64,000 bases of DNA from Roseomonas sp. (GCA_031180725.1 JAPSLO010000004.1:248001-312000); one strand, 5' to 3'. Counted from the first letter of the stretch, positions 1-8,410 are shown. The notes: generated by a model not told the origin, from the sequence alone. Program-made: numbers and translations.

Positions 1-237
1 GCGCAGGTGGCGCATGACGGGCTGGCCCGCACCATCAATCCCGTCCACACCATGTCGGATGGCGACACGCTCTTCGCGCTCGCCACCGGCAAGTCCGGCC
101 TGCCCGGTCACATGACGGTGCTGTCCGTCATGGCCGCGGAGGCCGTGGCGGCCGCCGTGCTGCGTGCCGTCCTCAAGGCCCGCACGGTCTCCGGCCCCGG
201 CGTGCCGCCGCTGCCCACGGCCGCGGAACTCGGCTGA
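1..237 (+). CDS. P1 family peptidase (S58/DmpA-like), C-terminal fragment
   Basis: The reading frame is open from the first base of the window and ends at a TGA, so only about 78 C-terminal residues are visible. The segment AHDGLARTINPVHTM followed by DGDTLFALATG matches the C-terminal part of the S58 (DmpA/L-aminopeptidase, P1) family. These are N-terminal-nucleophile aminopeptidases that self-cleave, and this conserved tail belongs to the catalytic core. The nucleophile lies outside the window, so activity cannot be judged. The family assignment rests on the HTM-DGDT-FALATG pattern only. Confidence 0.75.
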   Translation, partial: AQVAHDGLARTINPVHTMSDGDTLFALATGKSGLPGHMTVLSVMAAEAVAAAVLRAVLKARTVSGPGVPPLPTAAELG

Positions 238-315
238 CAGCACACGGAATCCAGAATGGCTGGGCGGCACAGGACCGGTTAGCCTCCTCCGCAACGATAT
301 GGGGAGGACCGATCC

Positions 316-1374
316 ATGCGCCTGCTGCGCCGCGCAGCCCTGCTGCTGGCCCTGTCACTGTTCACCCTGCCTGCGCTGGCCCAGGCGCCCGCCTATCCCA
401 CGCCGCGGGAGGCGGTCTGGATCGCGCGCGACTTCCGTTTCCACACCGGCCAATCGCTGCCGGAGGTGAAGCTGGCCTACACCACCATCGGCGAGCCCAG
501 CGGCATCCCCGTGCTGGTGCTGCACGGCACAGCCGGCAGCGCGCGCAGCCTGCTGACGCCCGCCTTCGCCGGGCAGCTTTTCGGCCCGGGCCAGCCGCTG
601 GATGCACGCACCTACTACATCATCATCCCCGATGCGCTGGGCGCGGGGAACTCCAGCAAGCCTTCGGACGGCCTGCGCGCCAGCTTCCCGCGCTACAACT
701 ACCACGACATGGTGCTGGCGCAGCACCGGTTGCTGACGGAAGGCCTCGGCATCCGTCATCTGCGCCTGGTGCTGGGCAATTCCATGGGCGGGATGATGGC
801 CTGGGTCTGGGCCACCACCTATCCGGACATGATGGATGCCATTGTGCCGATGGCCGCCCAACCCACCGCCATGGCCGCGCGCAACTGGATGCTGCGTCGC
901 CTGATGATCGAGACGGTCCGGCGCGACCCTGCCTATCGCGAGGGGAACTACACCGAGCAGCCGCCCTCTCTGGGCCTGGCGAATGTCGTCTATGCCACGG
1001 CCACCAATGGCGGCACGCTGAACATCACCGCCATGGCACCGACGCGTGCCGCCGCGGATCGCATCGTGGAACAGCGCCTGGCCGCGCCGCCGCCGCGCGA
1101 CGCCAATGACTTCATCTGGCAATGGGATTCCTCGCGGGACTACGACCCGGAACCGCTGCTGGACCGCGTGAAGGCGCGCGTGCTGGCGATCAACGCCGCC
1201 GATGATGAACGCAATCCACCCGAGACGGGCTTGATGGAACGCGCCCTGGCACGCGTGCCGAATGCGCGCCTCTTCCTCATCCCTGCCAGCGCCGAGACCA
1301 TCGGCCACGGCACCACCGGCAATGCGCGCTTCTGGGCCGAGGAGCTGCGCGCCTTCCTGCGCGGGCTGGAATAG
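316..1374 (+). CDS. exported alpha/beta hydrolase of the MetX-like (homoserine acetyltransferase-like) family
   Basis: This 352-residue protein begins with a clear signal peptide (two Arg pairs, a Leu/Ala-rich core, then LAQA at about residues 20-24), so it is probably periplasmic. An alpha/beta-hydrolase fold is indicated by VLVLHGTAG (about residue 61), the nucleophile elbow GNSMGGM (Ser near 156), an acidic segment INAADDERNPPE and a catalytic His in GHGT near the end. The order and the GNSMGGM elbow are those of the MetX/homoserine O-acetyltransferase-like group. A secreted version with no methionine genes nearby is more likely a general hydrolase or acyltransferase. The start is chosen for the signal peptide, with AGGACC upstream. 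The substrate is unknown. Confidence 0.8.
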   Translation: MRLLRRAALLLALSLFTLPALAQAPAYPTPREAVWIARDFRFHTGQSLPEVKLAYTTIGEPSGIPVLVLHGTAGSARSLLTPAFAGQLFGPGQPLDARTYYIIIPDALGAGNSSKPSDGLRASFPRYNYHDMVLAQHRLLTEGLGIRHLRLVLGNSMGGMMAWVWATTYPDMMDAIVPMAAQPTAMAARNWMLRRLMIETVRRDPAYREGNYTEQPPSLGLANVVYATATNGGTLNITAMAPTRAAADRIVEQRLAAPPPRDANDFIWQWDSSRDYDPEPLLDRVKARVLAINAADDERNPPETGLMERALARVPNARLFLIPASAETIGHGTTGNARFWAEELRAFLRGLE

Positions 1375-1383
1375 CGCGCGCCT

Positions 1384-1420
1384 GCCACGCCCGCCCTTCG
1401 GCGCGGAAGACGGGCGTGGC
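1384..1420. terminator. hairpin between convergent hydrolase and motA
   Basis: A perfect 10-bp inverted repeat (GCCACGCCCG at 1384-1393 and CGGGCGTGGC at 1411-1420) with a 17-nt loop ends on the last base of the motA stop codon. It lies between two convergent genes, which suits a bidirectional terminator. There is no T-tract on either side, so termination is inferred from position and stem strength. Confidence 0.5.
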
Positions 1421-2286
1421 TACCCGATGCTGAGGTTCTGCAGCTGCTCCTCCAGCTCCTGGAAACTCGGCATGCAATGGGTGGGGGCCATCTTGCGCCC
1501 GGTCTCCACGGCCACCTGCGGCGCGTTGCCGTGCAGATGCGCCACCAGCACGGCACGGATCACCTCGTAGTATTTGGCGTCTTCCTCGACGATGCCCTTC
1601 AGTCGCGTGGCCAGCGGGCCCATCAGCCCATAGGCCAGCAGCACGCCCAGGAAGGTGCCCACCAGCGCGCCGCCGATCATCTTGCCCAGCACCGCTGGTG
1701 GCTGGTCGATGGAGCCCATGGTCTTGATCACGCCCAGCACCGCCGCGACGATCCCCAGCGCCGGCAGCGCATCCGCCACATTCTGGATGGCGTGAGAGGG
1801 GTGCATCTCCTCGTCCTTGATCTTCTTCAGCTCCCGCGCCATCACGTCCTCGATCTGGTGCGGGTCGTCGGCATTCATGCCGATCATGCGCAGGTAGTCG
1901 CAGATCATCGCCACCGCGTGATGGTCCGCGGCGATCTTCGGGAATCTCTGGAAGGCGGGGCTTTCCGCCGGGCGCTCGATATGCGCTTCCAGCGCCATCG
2001 CGCCCTTCTGCTGCGCCAGGCGCACGAACCAGTACAGCAGCGACAGCATCTCGATGTAGTCGGACTTGTGGTATCTGGCCCCCCGCATGATCTTCCCGAA
2101 GCCGCCGAGCGTGTGCTTCACGTCGTGCATCGAGTTCGACATGACGAAGGCGCCCGCCGCCGCACCGCCGATCATCATGAATTCGAAGGCGATGGTGGAG
2201 AAGATGATGGCGAACTTGCCGCCTGCGATCAGGTAGCCGCCGAACACCATCACCAGCAGGAAGACGAAGCCGGCGATCGTGGTCAT
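1420..2286 (-). CDS. motA: flagellar motor stator protein MotA
   Basis: This 288-residue inner-membrane protein has the MotA plan. Two N-terminal membrane segments (about 4-22 and 28-48) are followed by a long charged cytoplasmic loop (52-170) that would contact FliG. Two more helices follow (about 171-190, starting DALPALGIVAAVLG, and 205-222). The family-typical GGxFGTF-like stretch appears as GGALVGTFLGVLLAYG. With MotB it forms the proton-driven stator. Its ATG overlaps the motB stop by 4 bases (ATGA), so the two are translationally coupled. No other flagellar genes are in the window. Length fits the alphaproteobacterial type of about 290 residues. Confidence 0.95.
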   Translation of the reverse strand: MTTIAGFVFLLVMVFGGYLIAGGKFAIIFSTIAFEFMMIGGAAAGAFVMSNSMHDVKHTLGGFGKIMRGARYHKSDYIEMLSLLYWFVRLAQQKGAMALEAHIERPAESPAFQRFPKIAADHHAVAMICDYLRMIGMNADDPHQIEDVMARELKKIKDEEMHPSHAIQNVADALPALGIVAAVLGVIKTMGSIDQPPAVLGKMIGGALVGTFLGVLLAYGLMGPLATRLKGIVEEDAKYYEVIRAVLVAHLHGNAPQVAVETGRKMAPTHCMPSFQELEEQLQNLSIG

Positions 2287-3383
2287 CGGCTCTGCCCGGC
2301 CGGCACGGGCGTTTCGGGCGCTTCGCGGATCAGGGTGATGGCCACGCGGCGATTGGCCGCGGCGCCCGGCTGGTCAGGCATCAGGGGCTGCCGGTCCGCC
2401 TGGCCGGTCACGGACTGGACGCGCGCTTCCGCCAGCCCGGCTTCCGTCAGCAGCCGCCGCGTGGCGTTCGCGCGTTCGGTCGAAAGATCCCAGTTGGATC
2501 GCTCCGCCCCGCCGCGGAAGGGTGTCGCATCCGTATGGCCGGTGATGGAGACCGGGTTTGGCAGCCGTGCCACCGCCTGCGCGATGCGGGCGATGAGCTG
2601 CCGCGCGCGCTCATTCGGCGCGCTGCCCCCGAGGGCGAACATCGGCTGCCTCTCGGCATCCAGAAGCTGGATGCGCAGTCCCTCCGGCGCCTGTTCAATA
2701 AGGAGCTGCCGACCGAGATCGGCCAGGGCGGGATCCTGCGCGATGGCGCGGCGGATCTCCTCTGCCGTGCGCTCGAAGGCTTCGCGTTCGCGGCGCTGGT
2801 GTTCGGCGCGCAACTCGGCATCCGAAAGGCTGCGCGCATCGGCGGCGACCTGGGCGCTGTCCTGTTCCAGCGGGGTGCCGCGCATCTCGTATTCGGCGCG
2901 GCGCTGGCGCGGGTCCTGGTCGCCCGGCGGCGCATCGGCGCGGGCGGTGCGCACGCGGCGCGGGTCGTTCTCCTCGTCCTCGCCCTCCGGCCCTTCGCGC
3001 ATCGGCACGGGGCGTGCCGGCACCTGGCTCTCATCTTCCGTCTCGACATCCGGCAGCACGGGCAGGAGCCCGCGTTCCAGGCGGATGGCGCCGGTATCCT
3101 GCGCCATCTGCGCGGAGCTGTGCGGCGTGCGTCCCGCGAAGGGTTCGCCGGAGCCCGATTGGTTGCGGCCGAAGACATTGGTAGGAGAGAAGTAGTCGGC
3201 GATGCCGCGGCGCTGTTCCTCGGTGGTCGCGTTCAACAGCCACATCAGCAGGAAGAAGGCCATCATCGCGGTGACGAAGTCGGCATAGGCCACCTTCCAG
3301 GCCCCGCCATGGTGCCCGTGCCCGCCTTCCTCGATCTTCCTGATGACGATGGACCTGCCATCGCCGTTCCGGCCTCTTGCCAT
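2283..3383 (-). CDS. motB: flagellar motor stator protein MotB
   Basis: This 366-residue protein has a basic, His-rich N-terminus (GGHGHHGG, residues 20-27) and one membrane helix with the proton-carrying aspartate (D35 in AYADFVTAMMAFFLL). A long acidic/charged linker (about 90-220) precedes a C-terminal OmpA-like peptidoglycan-binding domain (about 225-355, with SITGHTDATPF and the NWDLSTERA segment). It anchors the stator to peptidoglycan and conducts protons with MotA, whose gene it overlaps by 4 bases. The linker is longer and more acidic than in E. coli MotB. It lies 116 bp downstream of the RTX gene on the same strand, separated by a strong hairpin. Confidence 0.95.
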   Translation of the reverse strand: MARGRNGDGRSIVIRKIEEGGHGHHGGAWKVAYADFVTAMMAFFLLMWLLNATTEEQRRGIADYFSPTNVFGRNQSGSGEPFAGRTPHSSAQMAQDTGAIRLERGLLPVLPDVETEDESQVPARPVPMREGPEGEDEENDPRRVRTARADAPPGDQDPRQRRAEYEMRGTPLEQDSAQVAADARSLSDAELRAEHQRREREAFERTAEEIRRAIAQDPALADLGRQLLIEQAPEGLRIQLLDAERQPMFALGGSAPNERARQLIARIAQAVARLPNPVSITGHTDATPFRGGAERSNWDLSTERANATRRLLTEAGLAEARVQSVTGQADRQPLMPDQPGAAANRRVAITLIREAPETPVPAGQSR

Positions 3384-3460
3384 CCGACCGCAGCGCTCCG
3401 ACGGGCGCAGCTAAGCCCGCCGAGGGTTAAGCCGCCGCAAACAGGGAATAACTCCCGTGG

Positions 3461-3496
3461 CGTGAGGCGCCGGAGGTCCTGCCCCGGCGCCCCACG
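3461..3496 (-). terminator. hairpin downstream of the RTX gene
   Basis: The stem is GGCGCCGG (3466-3473) with CCGGCGCC (3484-3491) around a 10-nt loop. It is extended by CGTG/CACG outside a single mismatch. It sits just 3' of the RTX stop codon on the minus strand and ahead of motB. It probably ends or attenuates the RTX transcript so that motBA is expressed separately. No T-tract is present. Confidence 0.45.
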
Positions 3497-3499
3497 GTC

Positions 3500-5377
3500 T
3501 CACATGATGAAGTCGCTGAGCTGCGCCGCGCCCATGCCCGTCACCTCGATGGCGAAGTCTGCGCCAGCCACGCTGTCCACATAGCCGAAGATCACCGTCA
3601 CCGCGCCGCTCTGCAGATAGCGCAGGCTGCCGGCCGCGGGCGCCTCTGCGAGAGAATACACCGCCAGGTTCGTGAAAGCATTGTTGTTGCCATCGCCGGC
3701 CTGGATGGCGTCCAGATAGGACAGGTCGATCCGGTCACCCTGGGCGCGGTTGAAGTCCTTGATCATGTCGCGCGAGCCCGGCGCTACGCCGCTGTCGCCG
3801 ATCAACTGGTAGCGGAAGCGGTCCGCTCCGCTGCCCCCCGTCAGCTCGTCGGCGCCGTACGACCCATTCAGCGTATCCGCGCCCGCGCCGCCCATGATCG
3901 TGTCGGCCTGCATCGAGCCGGTGATCCGGTTGGCCAATCCGTTCCCGGTGCCGGTCGCGCCGGCAGAGAGCTTCAGATCCTCCTGCCCGGTGCCCAGCGT
4001 CCAGGAGATGGAGCTGTTGATGAGGTCACGGCCACCCAGGCCGGAGCCGCTCTCCATGACCACGTCGCCGGCGTCATCCACGCTGTAGGTGTCGCTCCCC
4101 ACACCACCCATCATGGTGTCTGCGCCACCATTACCGACCAGGTCGTCGTCGCCGGCGCCGCCCACCAGTCTGTCGTTCCCATTGCCGCCTTCGAGCTCGT
4201 CGTGTCCCTCGCCCCCGTCCAGCTGGTCATCGCCGTCCCCGCCCCTGAGGTCGTCGTGGTCGGCCGCGCCGATCAGACTGTCTGCGCCACTACCGCCGTT
4301 CAGGTAGTCGTTGCCCGGCCCGCCGTCCAGCGTATCGGCACCCGCTTCGCCGAAGATCCAGTCATTGCCGAACTCGGTGACGACCGAGTCATTGCCGCTG
4401 CCGAGATACATGGTGTCATCGCTGGAGGTGCCGATGATCCAGTCATTGGCGAAACCATTCGCTGCATTGCGTCCGTAGAGAACCAGGTCGCCCCACAGCT
4501 CTACCCGCAGCCGGGTGCCGGGCGCGGCCGAGAGATCGAAGCCATCCAGCGCGACATGGCCGTCGCCCCAGATCTCCAGCGAGACCACGTCACGGCCATC
4601 GACCGCCGGATCCCAGGCCAATTCGATTTGCTCAATGCCCACCAGCTGGTCGGGTGTTAGGCTGATGCGCGTCGTCGTTTCGAAGCGGATCGCCTCGATG
4701 CCGATCAGGCGGGCATAGCCCAGCATGAACATGTCGTGCCCCGGCGCGGCGACGACGATCGTGTCAAAGCCGGCGCCGCCGTCGATGATCTCGCCACTCG
4801 CCGTCTCCTCCTCCTCTTCCAAGCGGATGATGTCGTCACCGGCGCCGGCGCGCACGATGTCGAATCCATAGCCGGGCAGGATCACGTCGTCTCCGGCGCC
4901 GCCCAGCAGCATGTCACTGCCTGTCCCGCCGCGTAGTGTGTCGCGCCCGGCGCCGCCTTCCAGCCGGTCCGCTTCTTCCCCGCCCTGCAGCAGGTCGTTG
5001 CCGTCGAAGCCGATAAGGCGGTCCTCGCCACTGCCGCCATTCAGCGTATCCGCCCCGCCGAGCAGCAGCGCCCAGAGATCATTCGCTGCGCGCAGCACCG
5101 CGGCGCCTGCCGAGAGGCCGTTGAGCACCCCGATCGTCGCGAAATCGCCGGGCTGGAGCAGCGTGATGGAGGTGACGGTGCCGGCCGAGGGCATCTCCTG
5201 CCCGTCATAGGCGAAGCCGGAGCCGCCCAGCACGATGCGTCCGCCGGCGAGGGGGCCGCTCAGGATCTCAAAGGTTGCGCTCATCGCCGTAGCACCCGCC
5301 AAGCGATCGAGCCCGGGCCAGGTGCGCAGCGGCAGCGCGATGCCAGGGAAGGAGGTGGTGACGTTGAGCTGGGCCAT
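3500..5377 (-). CDS. RTX-repeat calcium-binding exoprotein
   Basis: This 625-residue secreted protein carries three blocks of GGxGxDxL nonapeptides, at about residues 107-170, 318-430 and 490-520, which bind calcium as parallel beta-rolls. The last 95 residues resemble the serralysin/M10 C-terminal domain (DMIKDFNRAQGDRIDLSYLDA) and end in a short hydrophobic tail (SDFIM), typical of a type I secretion signal. There is no N-terminal signal peptide and no catalytic domain is apparent. The start at 5377 is preceded by GGGAGAGACCC. A longer upstream frame (to 5650) has no such site and is rejected. No type I secretion genes are adjacent, so export must rely on a system elsewhere. Adhesin or matrix roles are possible. 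Confidence 0.85.
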   Translation of the reverse strand: MAQLNVTTSFPGIALPLRTWPGLDRLAGATAMSATFEILSGPLAGGRIVLGGSGFAYDGQEMPSAGTVTSITLLQPGDFATIGVLNGLSAGAAVLRAANDLWALLLGGADTLNGGSGEDRLIGFDGNDLLQGGEEADRLEGGAGRDTLRGGTGSDMLLGGAGDDVILPGYGFDIVRAGAGDDIIRLEEEEETASGEIIDGGAGFDTIVVAAPGHDMFMLGYARLIGIEAIRFETTTRISLTPDQLVGIEQIELAWDPAVDGRDVVSLEIWGDGHVALDGFDLSAAPGTRLRVELWGDLVLYGRNAANGFANDWIIGTSSDDTMYLGSGNDSVVTEFGNDWIFGEAGADTLDGGPGNDYLNGGSGADSLIGAADHDDLRGGDGDDQLDGGEGHDELEGGNGNDRLVGGAGDDDLVGNGGADTMMGGVGSDTYSVDDAGDVVMESGSGLGGRDLINSSISWTLGTGQEDLKLSAGATGTGNGLANRITGSMQADTIMGGAGADTLNGSYGADELTGGSGADRFRYQLIGDSGVAPGSRDMIKDFNRAQGDRIDLSYLDAIQAGDGNNNAFTNLAVYSLAEAPAAGSLRYLQSGAVTVIFGYVDSVAGADFAIEVTGMGAAQLSDFIM

Positions 5378-5556
5378 TTGGGTCTCTCCCGTGGGTTTTC
5401 GGGGCCGTTGATGGGCCAGGCACGTTTCGGTTTGACTTCGATTATTTCGCCGCCATTGCGCGCGGATGGCGTCGGCGAAGCACGGCGCGGCGCGCACCGT
5501 GCTTGACAGCGATGCGCAGGCCGGAAAGCTGGCGCGCCTCCTTCCGGATGTCATCG

Positions 5557-6780
5557 ATGCGCCGTTTCCGCCCCGCCCTGCCCGCGCTGCTGCTGATGCT
5601 CCCGGCCGGCCTCGCAGCGGCGGAGGAGGCGCGCGATCCGCGGGCCGCACTGGCCGATGCCGGTCTGGAGCTGGAGCTTGGCTACACCGCCGAACTACTC
5701 GGCAATCTGCAGGGCGGCGTGAGGCGCGGTGCGATCTACCAGGGCCAGGTGCGGCTTGGCCTGACGCTGGACCTGGAGAAGGCCGCGGGACTTGCCGGGT
5801 TGCGCGCCCAGGTCAGTGCCCTGAACATCCATGGCCGCGGGCTGTCCGCCAACTACGTCGACAACCTCATGACAACGAGCAGCGTCGAGGCCGCGCCCTC
5901 CACGCGGCTCTACACTGCATGGCTGGAGCAGGAACTGGCGGGTGGCGCCGTCTCGCTGCGGGTCGGCCAGATCCTGGCGGATGAGGAATTCCTGGTCAGC
6001 GAGCAGGCAGGCAGCTTCGTCAACGCCACCTTCGGCTGGCCGACCCTGCCGGCCACCACATTGCCCGGCGGCGGACCGGCCTATCCGCTGGCAACGCCCG
6101 GGCTACGGCTGCGCCTGGCGCCGGCGGAAGGCCACAGCCTGCAGGTGGCGGTGTTCAACGGCGATCCCGCCGGCGGGCGGCCGGGCGATGCGCAGCGGCG
6201 CAATCCCAATGGGCTGCTCTTCCCCTTGGGCGACGATGCCTTCGCCATCGCCGAATACGCCTATGCGCCGCAAGCCGGGCCCTTCGGCCTGCCGGCCGCC
6301 TTCAAGCTTGGCGGCTGGTGGCACACCGGCCGCTTCGAGGACCTGCGTGCCGACCCGGCCGAGGAACGCCGCCTGCGCGGCAACCAGGCGGCCTATGCGC
6401 TGGCCGATGTGATGCTGTGGCGTCCGCCGGGCCGCGAGTCCGGCGGGCTGGGCGTGTTCCTGCGCGGCGTCGCCGCGCCAGGCGGGCGCAACCAGGTGAC
6501 GCGCTACCTGGATGGCGGCGTGACCTTCACCGGCCTGTTGCCAGGCCGCATGGAGGATGTGCTGGGCTTCGGTTTCGCCCATGCCCGCCTGGGCCAGGAA
6601 GCGCGGCGCCGCGACAGCACGCTGGAACGCGCGGAAAGCCTCGTGGAACTGACCTACAAGGCGCAGATCACGGAATCCTGGGCGGTCCAGCCGACGCTGC
6701 AATACGTGGTGAACCCCGGCGCACAGCAAGGCCGCGACAACGCCCTGGTCCTGGGGCTGCGCAGCGCCGTGCAGTTCTGA
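5557..6780 (+). CDS. carbohydrate-selective porin, OprB family
   Basis: This 407-residue outer-membrane protein begins with a signal peptide (MRRFRPALPALLLMLPAG, cleavage near LAAA-EE). It then shows the OprB pattern: GYTAELLGNLQGG near the N-terminus, alternating amphipathic strands, SALNIHGRGLS, VGQILADEEF, and a C-terminal strand ending in Phe (LRSAVQF) as required for beta-barrel assembly. OprB-type barrels let sugars and polyols cross the outer membrane. It is a stand-alone gene, divergent from the RTX gene. The start at 5557 was chosen for the signal peptide. ATGs at 5503, 5512 and 5548 are also in frame, and no strong ribosome-binding site favours any of them. Confidence 0.85.
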   Translation: MRRFRPALPALLLMLPAGLAAAEEARDPRAALADAGLELELGYTAELLGNLQGGVRRGAIYQGQVRLGLTLDLEKAAGLAGLRAQVSALNIHGRGLSANYVDNLMTTSSVEAAPSTRLYTAWLEQELAGGAVSLRVGQILADEEFLVSEQAGSFVNATFGWPTLPATTLPGGGPAYPLATPGLRLRLAPAEGHSLQVAVFNGDPAGGRPGDAQRRNPNGLLFPLGDDAFAIAEYAYAPQAGPFGLPAAFKLGGWWHTGRFEDLRADPAEERRLRGNQAAYALADVMLWRPPGRESGGLGVFLRGVAAPGGRNQVTRYLDGGVTFTGLLPGRMEDVLGFGFAHARLGQEARRRDSTLERAESLVELTYKAQITESWAVQPTLQYVVNPGAQQGRDNALVLGLRSAVQF

Positions 6781-6815
6781 GCCGGCGTGGTGCCTTGCCC
6801 CACCTGATGGGGGGG

Positions 6816-6862
6816 CCGGGGGCGGCCTCCGCCCCCGGCGGGGGGCGCTGGGGCAGCGCCCC
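6816..6862. terminator. two tandem GC hairpins between convergent genes
   Basis: Two hairpins fill the gap between the porin and the convergent regulator gene. The first is CCGGGGGCGG (6816-6825) with CCGCCCCCGG (6829-6838), loop CCT. The second is GGGGCGCTG (6842-6850) with CAGCGCCCC (6854-6862), loop GGG. Both are perfect and lie at a convergent junction, as expected for a bidirectional terminator. Similar G-run/C-run hairpins recur in other gaps of this window. Confidence 0.5.
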
Positions 6863-6869
6863 AGGAACC

Positions 6870-8264
6870 CTATCGGCCCGTCTCGAACCGCCACGGGGCG
6901 GCGCTGGCCTCGTTGGGATCCAGTTTCAGCCGGTGCTCCAGTGGCGGGAAGGCGCGGCTCTGGCAGTCCTCCCTGGAGCAGAGCCGGCAGGACAGGCCGA
7001 TGCCGACGGCGGCGCGCGGAATTTCGATGCCGTCGGCATAGGCGATCTCGCTTGCCCGGCCGATATCGCAGCCCATCGCCACCACATGCATCGGCGCGGG
7101 TTCGCCCCAGCGCGTGGCCGGGCCCGCGACCACCCGCGCGAAGGTCAGGAAGGTGGCGCCATCCGGCAATTGCGCCACCTGCACCTGTGTCGCGCCCGGA
7201 TGCGCGAAGGCGCGGTGGACGATCCATTTCGGGCAGGATCCACCGAAACGCGCGAAGGGAAAGCCGGCGGCGCTGAAGCGCTTGTCCACATTGCCCGCGG
7301 GATCGACGCGCAGGAAGAAAAAGGGCACGCCGCGCGTGCCGTCACGCTGCAGCGTGCACAGCCGGTGCGCGGCCTGTTCGAAGGAAACGCCGAAGCGCGC
7401 CGCCAGCGCCTCCACCTCATGCCGCAATTCCCGGGCGGCATTCAGGAACAGCGCATACGGCATCAGCAGCGCCGCGGCCGCGTAGTTCAGCAACCCGATG
7501 CGGATCAGCGTGGCCGCCTCCGGCGTGGAGGGTTCGGCCGGCGCCAGCACCGCCTCCACCGCATCCCGCGCTTCCAGCAGCATGAGCTGGAAGGCCATCT
7601 GGAAGCCGCGGCTCTCCCGCGGCAGGGATTCCGAAAGGTCGAGCCGCCGCAGTTGCGGGTCGTAGCGGCGCAGCGCGTGCTCCATGCGTCCCACGGCGAC
7701 GGCCACGCCATGGGTGCGGCGCAGGCGTTCCGCGAGGGCGTGGTTCATCTCGGAAGGTGCCGCGCGCAGCTCCGCGCCGATGCGCTCCGCCACCGCTTCC
7801 AGCGCGGGGAAGTGGTTGACGTGTTCGTGGAAGAAATCACGCGCTTCCTCGTTCGGCAGCAGGATGCGGCGGCCGGTGGGCAGGGCGAGCCCCGACGCAT
7901 CTTCCTTCGCCACGCGCCAGGCGCGGTACAGCGCCAGCATCGCGCGCGCGGCATGCGGGGCGGAGGCGGCGAGCGTCGTCACCTCGTTTTCCGGTACCTC
8001 CTCCAGCCCCAGCATCGGGTCGGAGAGCACTTCCCGCAGCCCGGTCTCCATCTGGCGTTCCTGCTGGCCGGACAGCGCGGCGAGGTCCACGGAAAGCTGT
8101 TCGCCCAGCTTGATCAGCAGGCTGGCGGTGACGGCGCGCTGGTCGTGCTCGATCAGGTTCAGGTAGCTGGCGGAAATGCCGAGCCGCGCGGCCAGCGCCT
8201 GCTGCGTCAGGCGGCGGTCCATGCGTAGGCGACGAATGGTGCGACCGATCAGGGGGCGCGCCAT
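6870..8264 (-). CDS. XRE-type regulator of the ScfR/RamB (short-chain fatty acyl) family
   Basis: This 464-residue regulator has an N-terminal helix-turn-helix (about residues 8-62: RRLTQQALAARLGISASYLNLIEHDQR). A central region resembles the ImmA/IrrE-like effector fold, and the C-terminal DUF2083 domain has the family cysteine cluster CRLCSREDCQSRAFPP (near residue 432). Family members (RamB, PrpR-type, PccR/MccR) sense acyl-CoA or acetate status and control glyoxylate, propionyl-CoA or crotonyl-CoA genes. It is divergent from isocitrate lyase, which makes aceA a likely target. The start at 8264 has AAGGAG 7 bases upstream; a frame extending to 8360 would run into the aceA promoter region and is rejected. 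Confidence 0.85.
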   Translation of the reverse strand: MARPLIGRTIRRLRMDRRLTQQALAARLGISASYLNLIEHDQRAVTASLLIKLGEQLSVDLAALSGQQERQMETGLREVLSDPMLGLEEVPENEVTTLAASAPHAARAMLALYRAWRVAKEDASGLALPTGRRILLPNEEARDFFHEHVNHFPALEAVAERIGAELRAAPSEMNHALAERLRRTHGVAVAVGRMEHALRRYDPQLRRLDLSESLPRESRGFQMAFQLMLLEARDAVEAVLAPAEPSTPEAATLIRIGLLNYAAAALLMPYALFLNAARELRHEVEALAARFGVSFEQAAHRLCTLQRDGTRGVPFFFLRVDPAGNVDKRFSAAGFPFARFGGSCPKWIVHRAFAHPGATQVQVAQLPDGATFLTFARVVAGPATRWGEPAPMHVVAMGCDIGRASEIAYADGIEIPRAAVGIGLSCRLCSREDCQSRAFPPLEHRLKLDPNEASAAPWRFETGR

Positions 8265-8296
8265 TTTACGCTCCTTTACCGACTTCATGGCGATGT

Positions 8297-8314
8297 CTGT
8301 GAAAACCGTCACAG
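8297..8314. promoter_or_regulatory. perfect CRP-like dyad CTGTGA-N6-TCACAG
   Basis: A perfect 6-6-6 inverted repeat, CTGTGA AAACCG TCACAG, matches the classical CRP/cAMP receptor consensus TGTGA-N6-TCACA at every arm position. It lies 33 bp upstream of the regulator start and 97 bp upstream of aceA, in the divergent promoter region. Binding by a CRP/Clr-type regulator is inferred. No such regulator gene is in the window. Confidence 0.55.
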
Positions 8315-8347
8315 GCTTGCCGATCCGGAAGGCATAACGCCCTGAAC

Positions 8348-8374
8348 TTCGCATGCGCAATGTGAATCATTCAC
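8348..8374. promoter_or_regulatory. two adjacent dyads upstream of isocitrate lyase, candidate regulator operators
   Basis: Two palindromes lie 36-63 bp before the aceA ATG. TTCGCATGCGCAA (8348-8360) has a perfect CGCATGCG core, and GTGAAT-C-ATTCAC (8362-8374) has perfect 6-bp arms. The TTnGC...GCnAA look of the first recalls RamB/PccR-type sites (TTTGCAAA), which would suit the divergent ScfR/RamB-like regulator. The link is inference. Confidence 0.4.
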
Positions 8375-8410
8375 GAGCGCCGCAGCCATCGCGGCTTTCA
8401 GGAGCGATGC

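Noticed and set aside
1477-3195. 572-codon open frame on the plus strand antisense to motA/motB
   Set aside because: It is a GC3-driven shadow of motBA with low-complexity, His/Arg-rich translation and no domain; the minus-strand genes carry clear MotA/MotB motifs.
3894-4660. Periodic sequence in the RTX gene as a CRISPR-like or satellite repeat
   Set aside because: The periodicity follows GGxGxDxL nonapeptide coding units, not identical DNA repeats.
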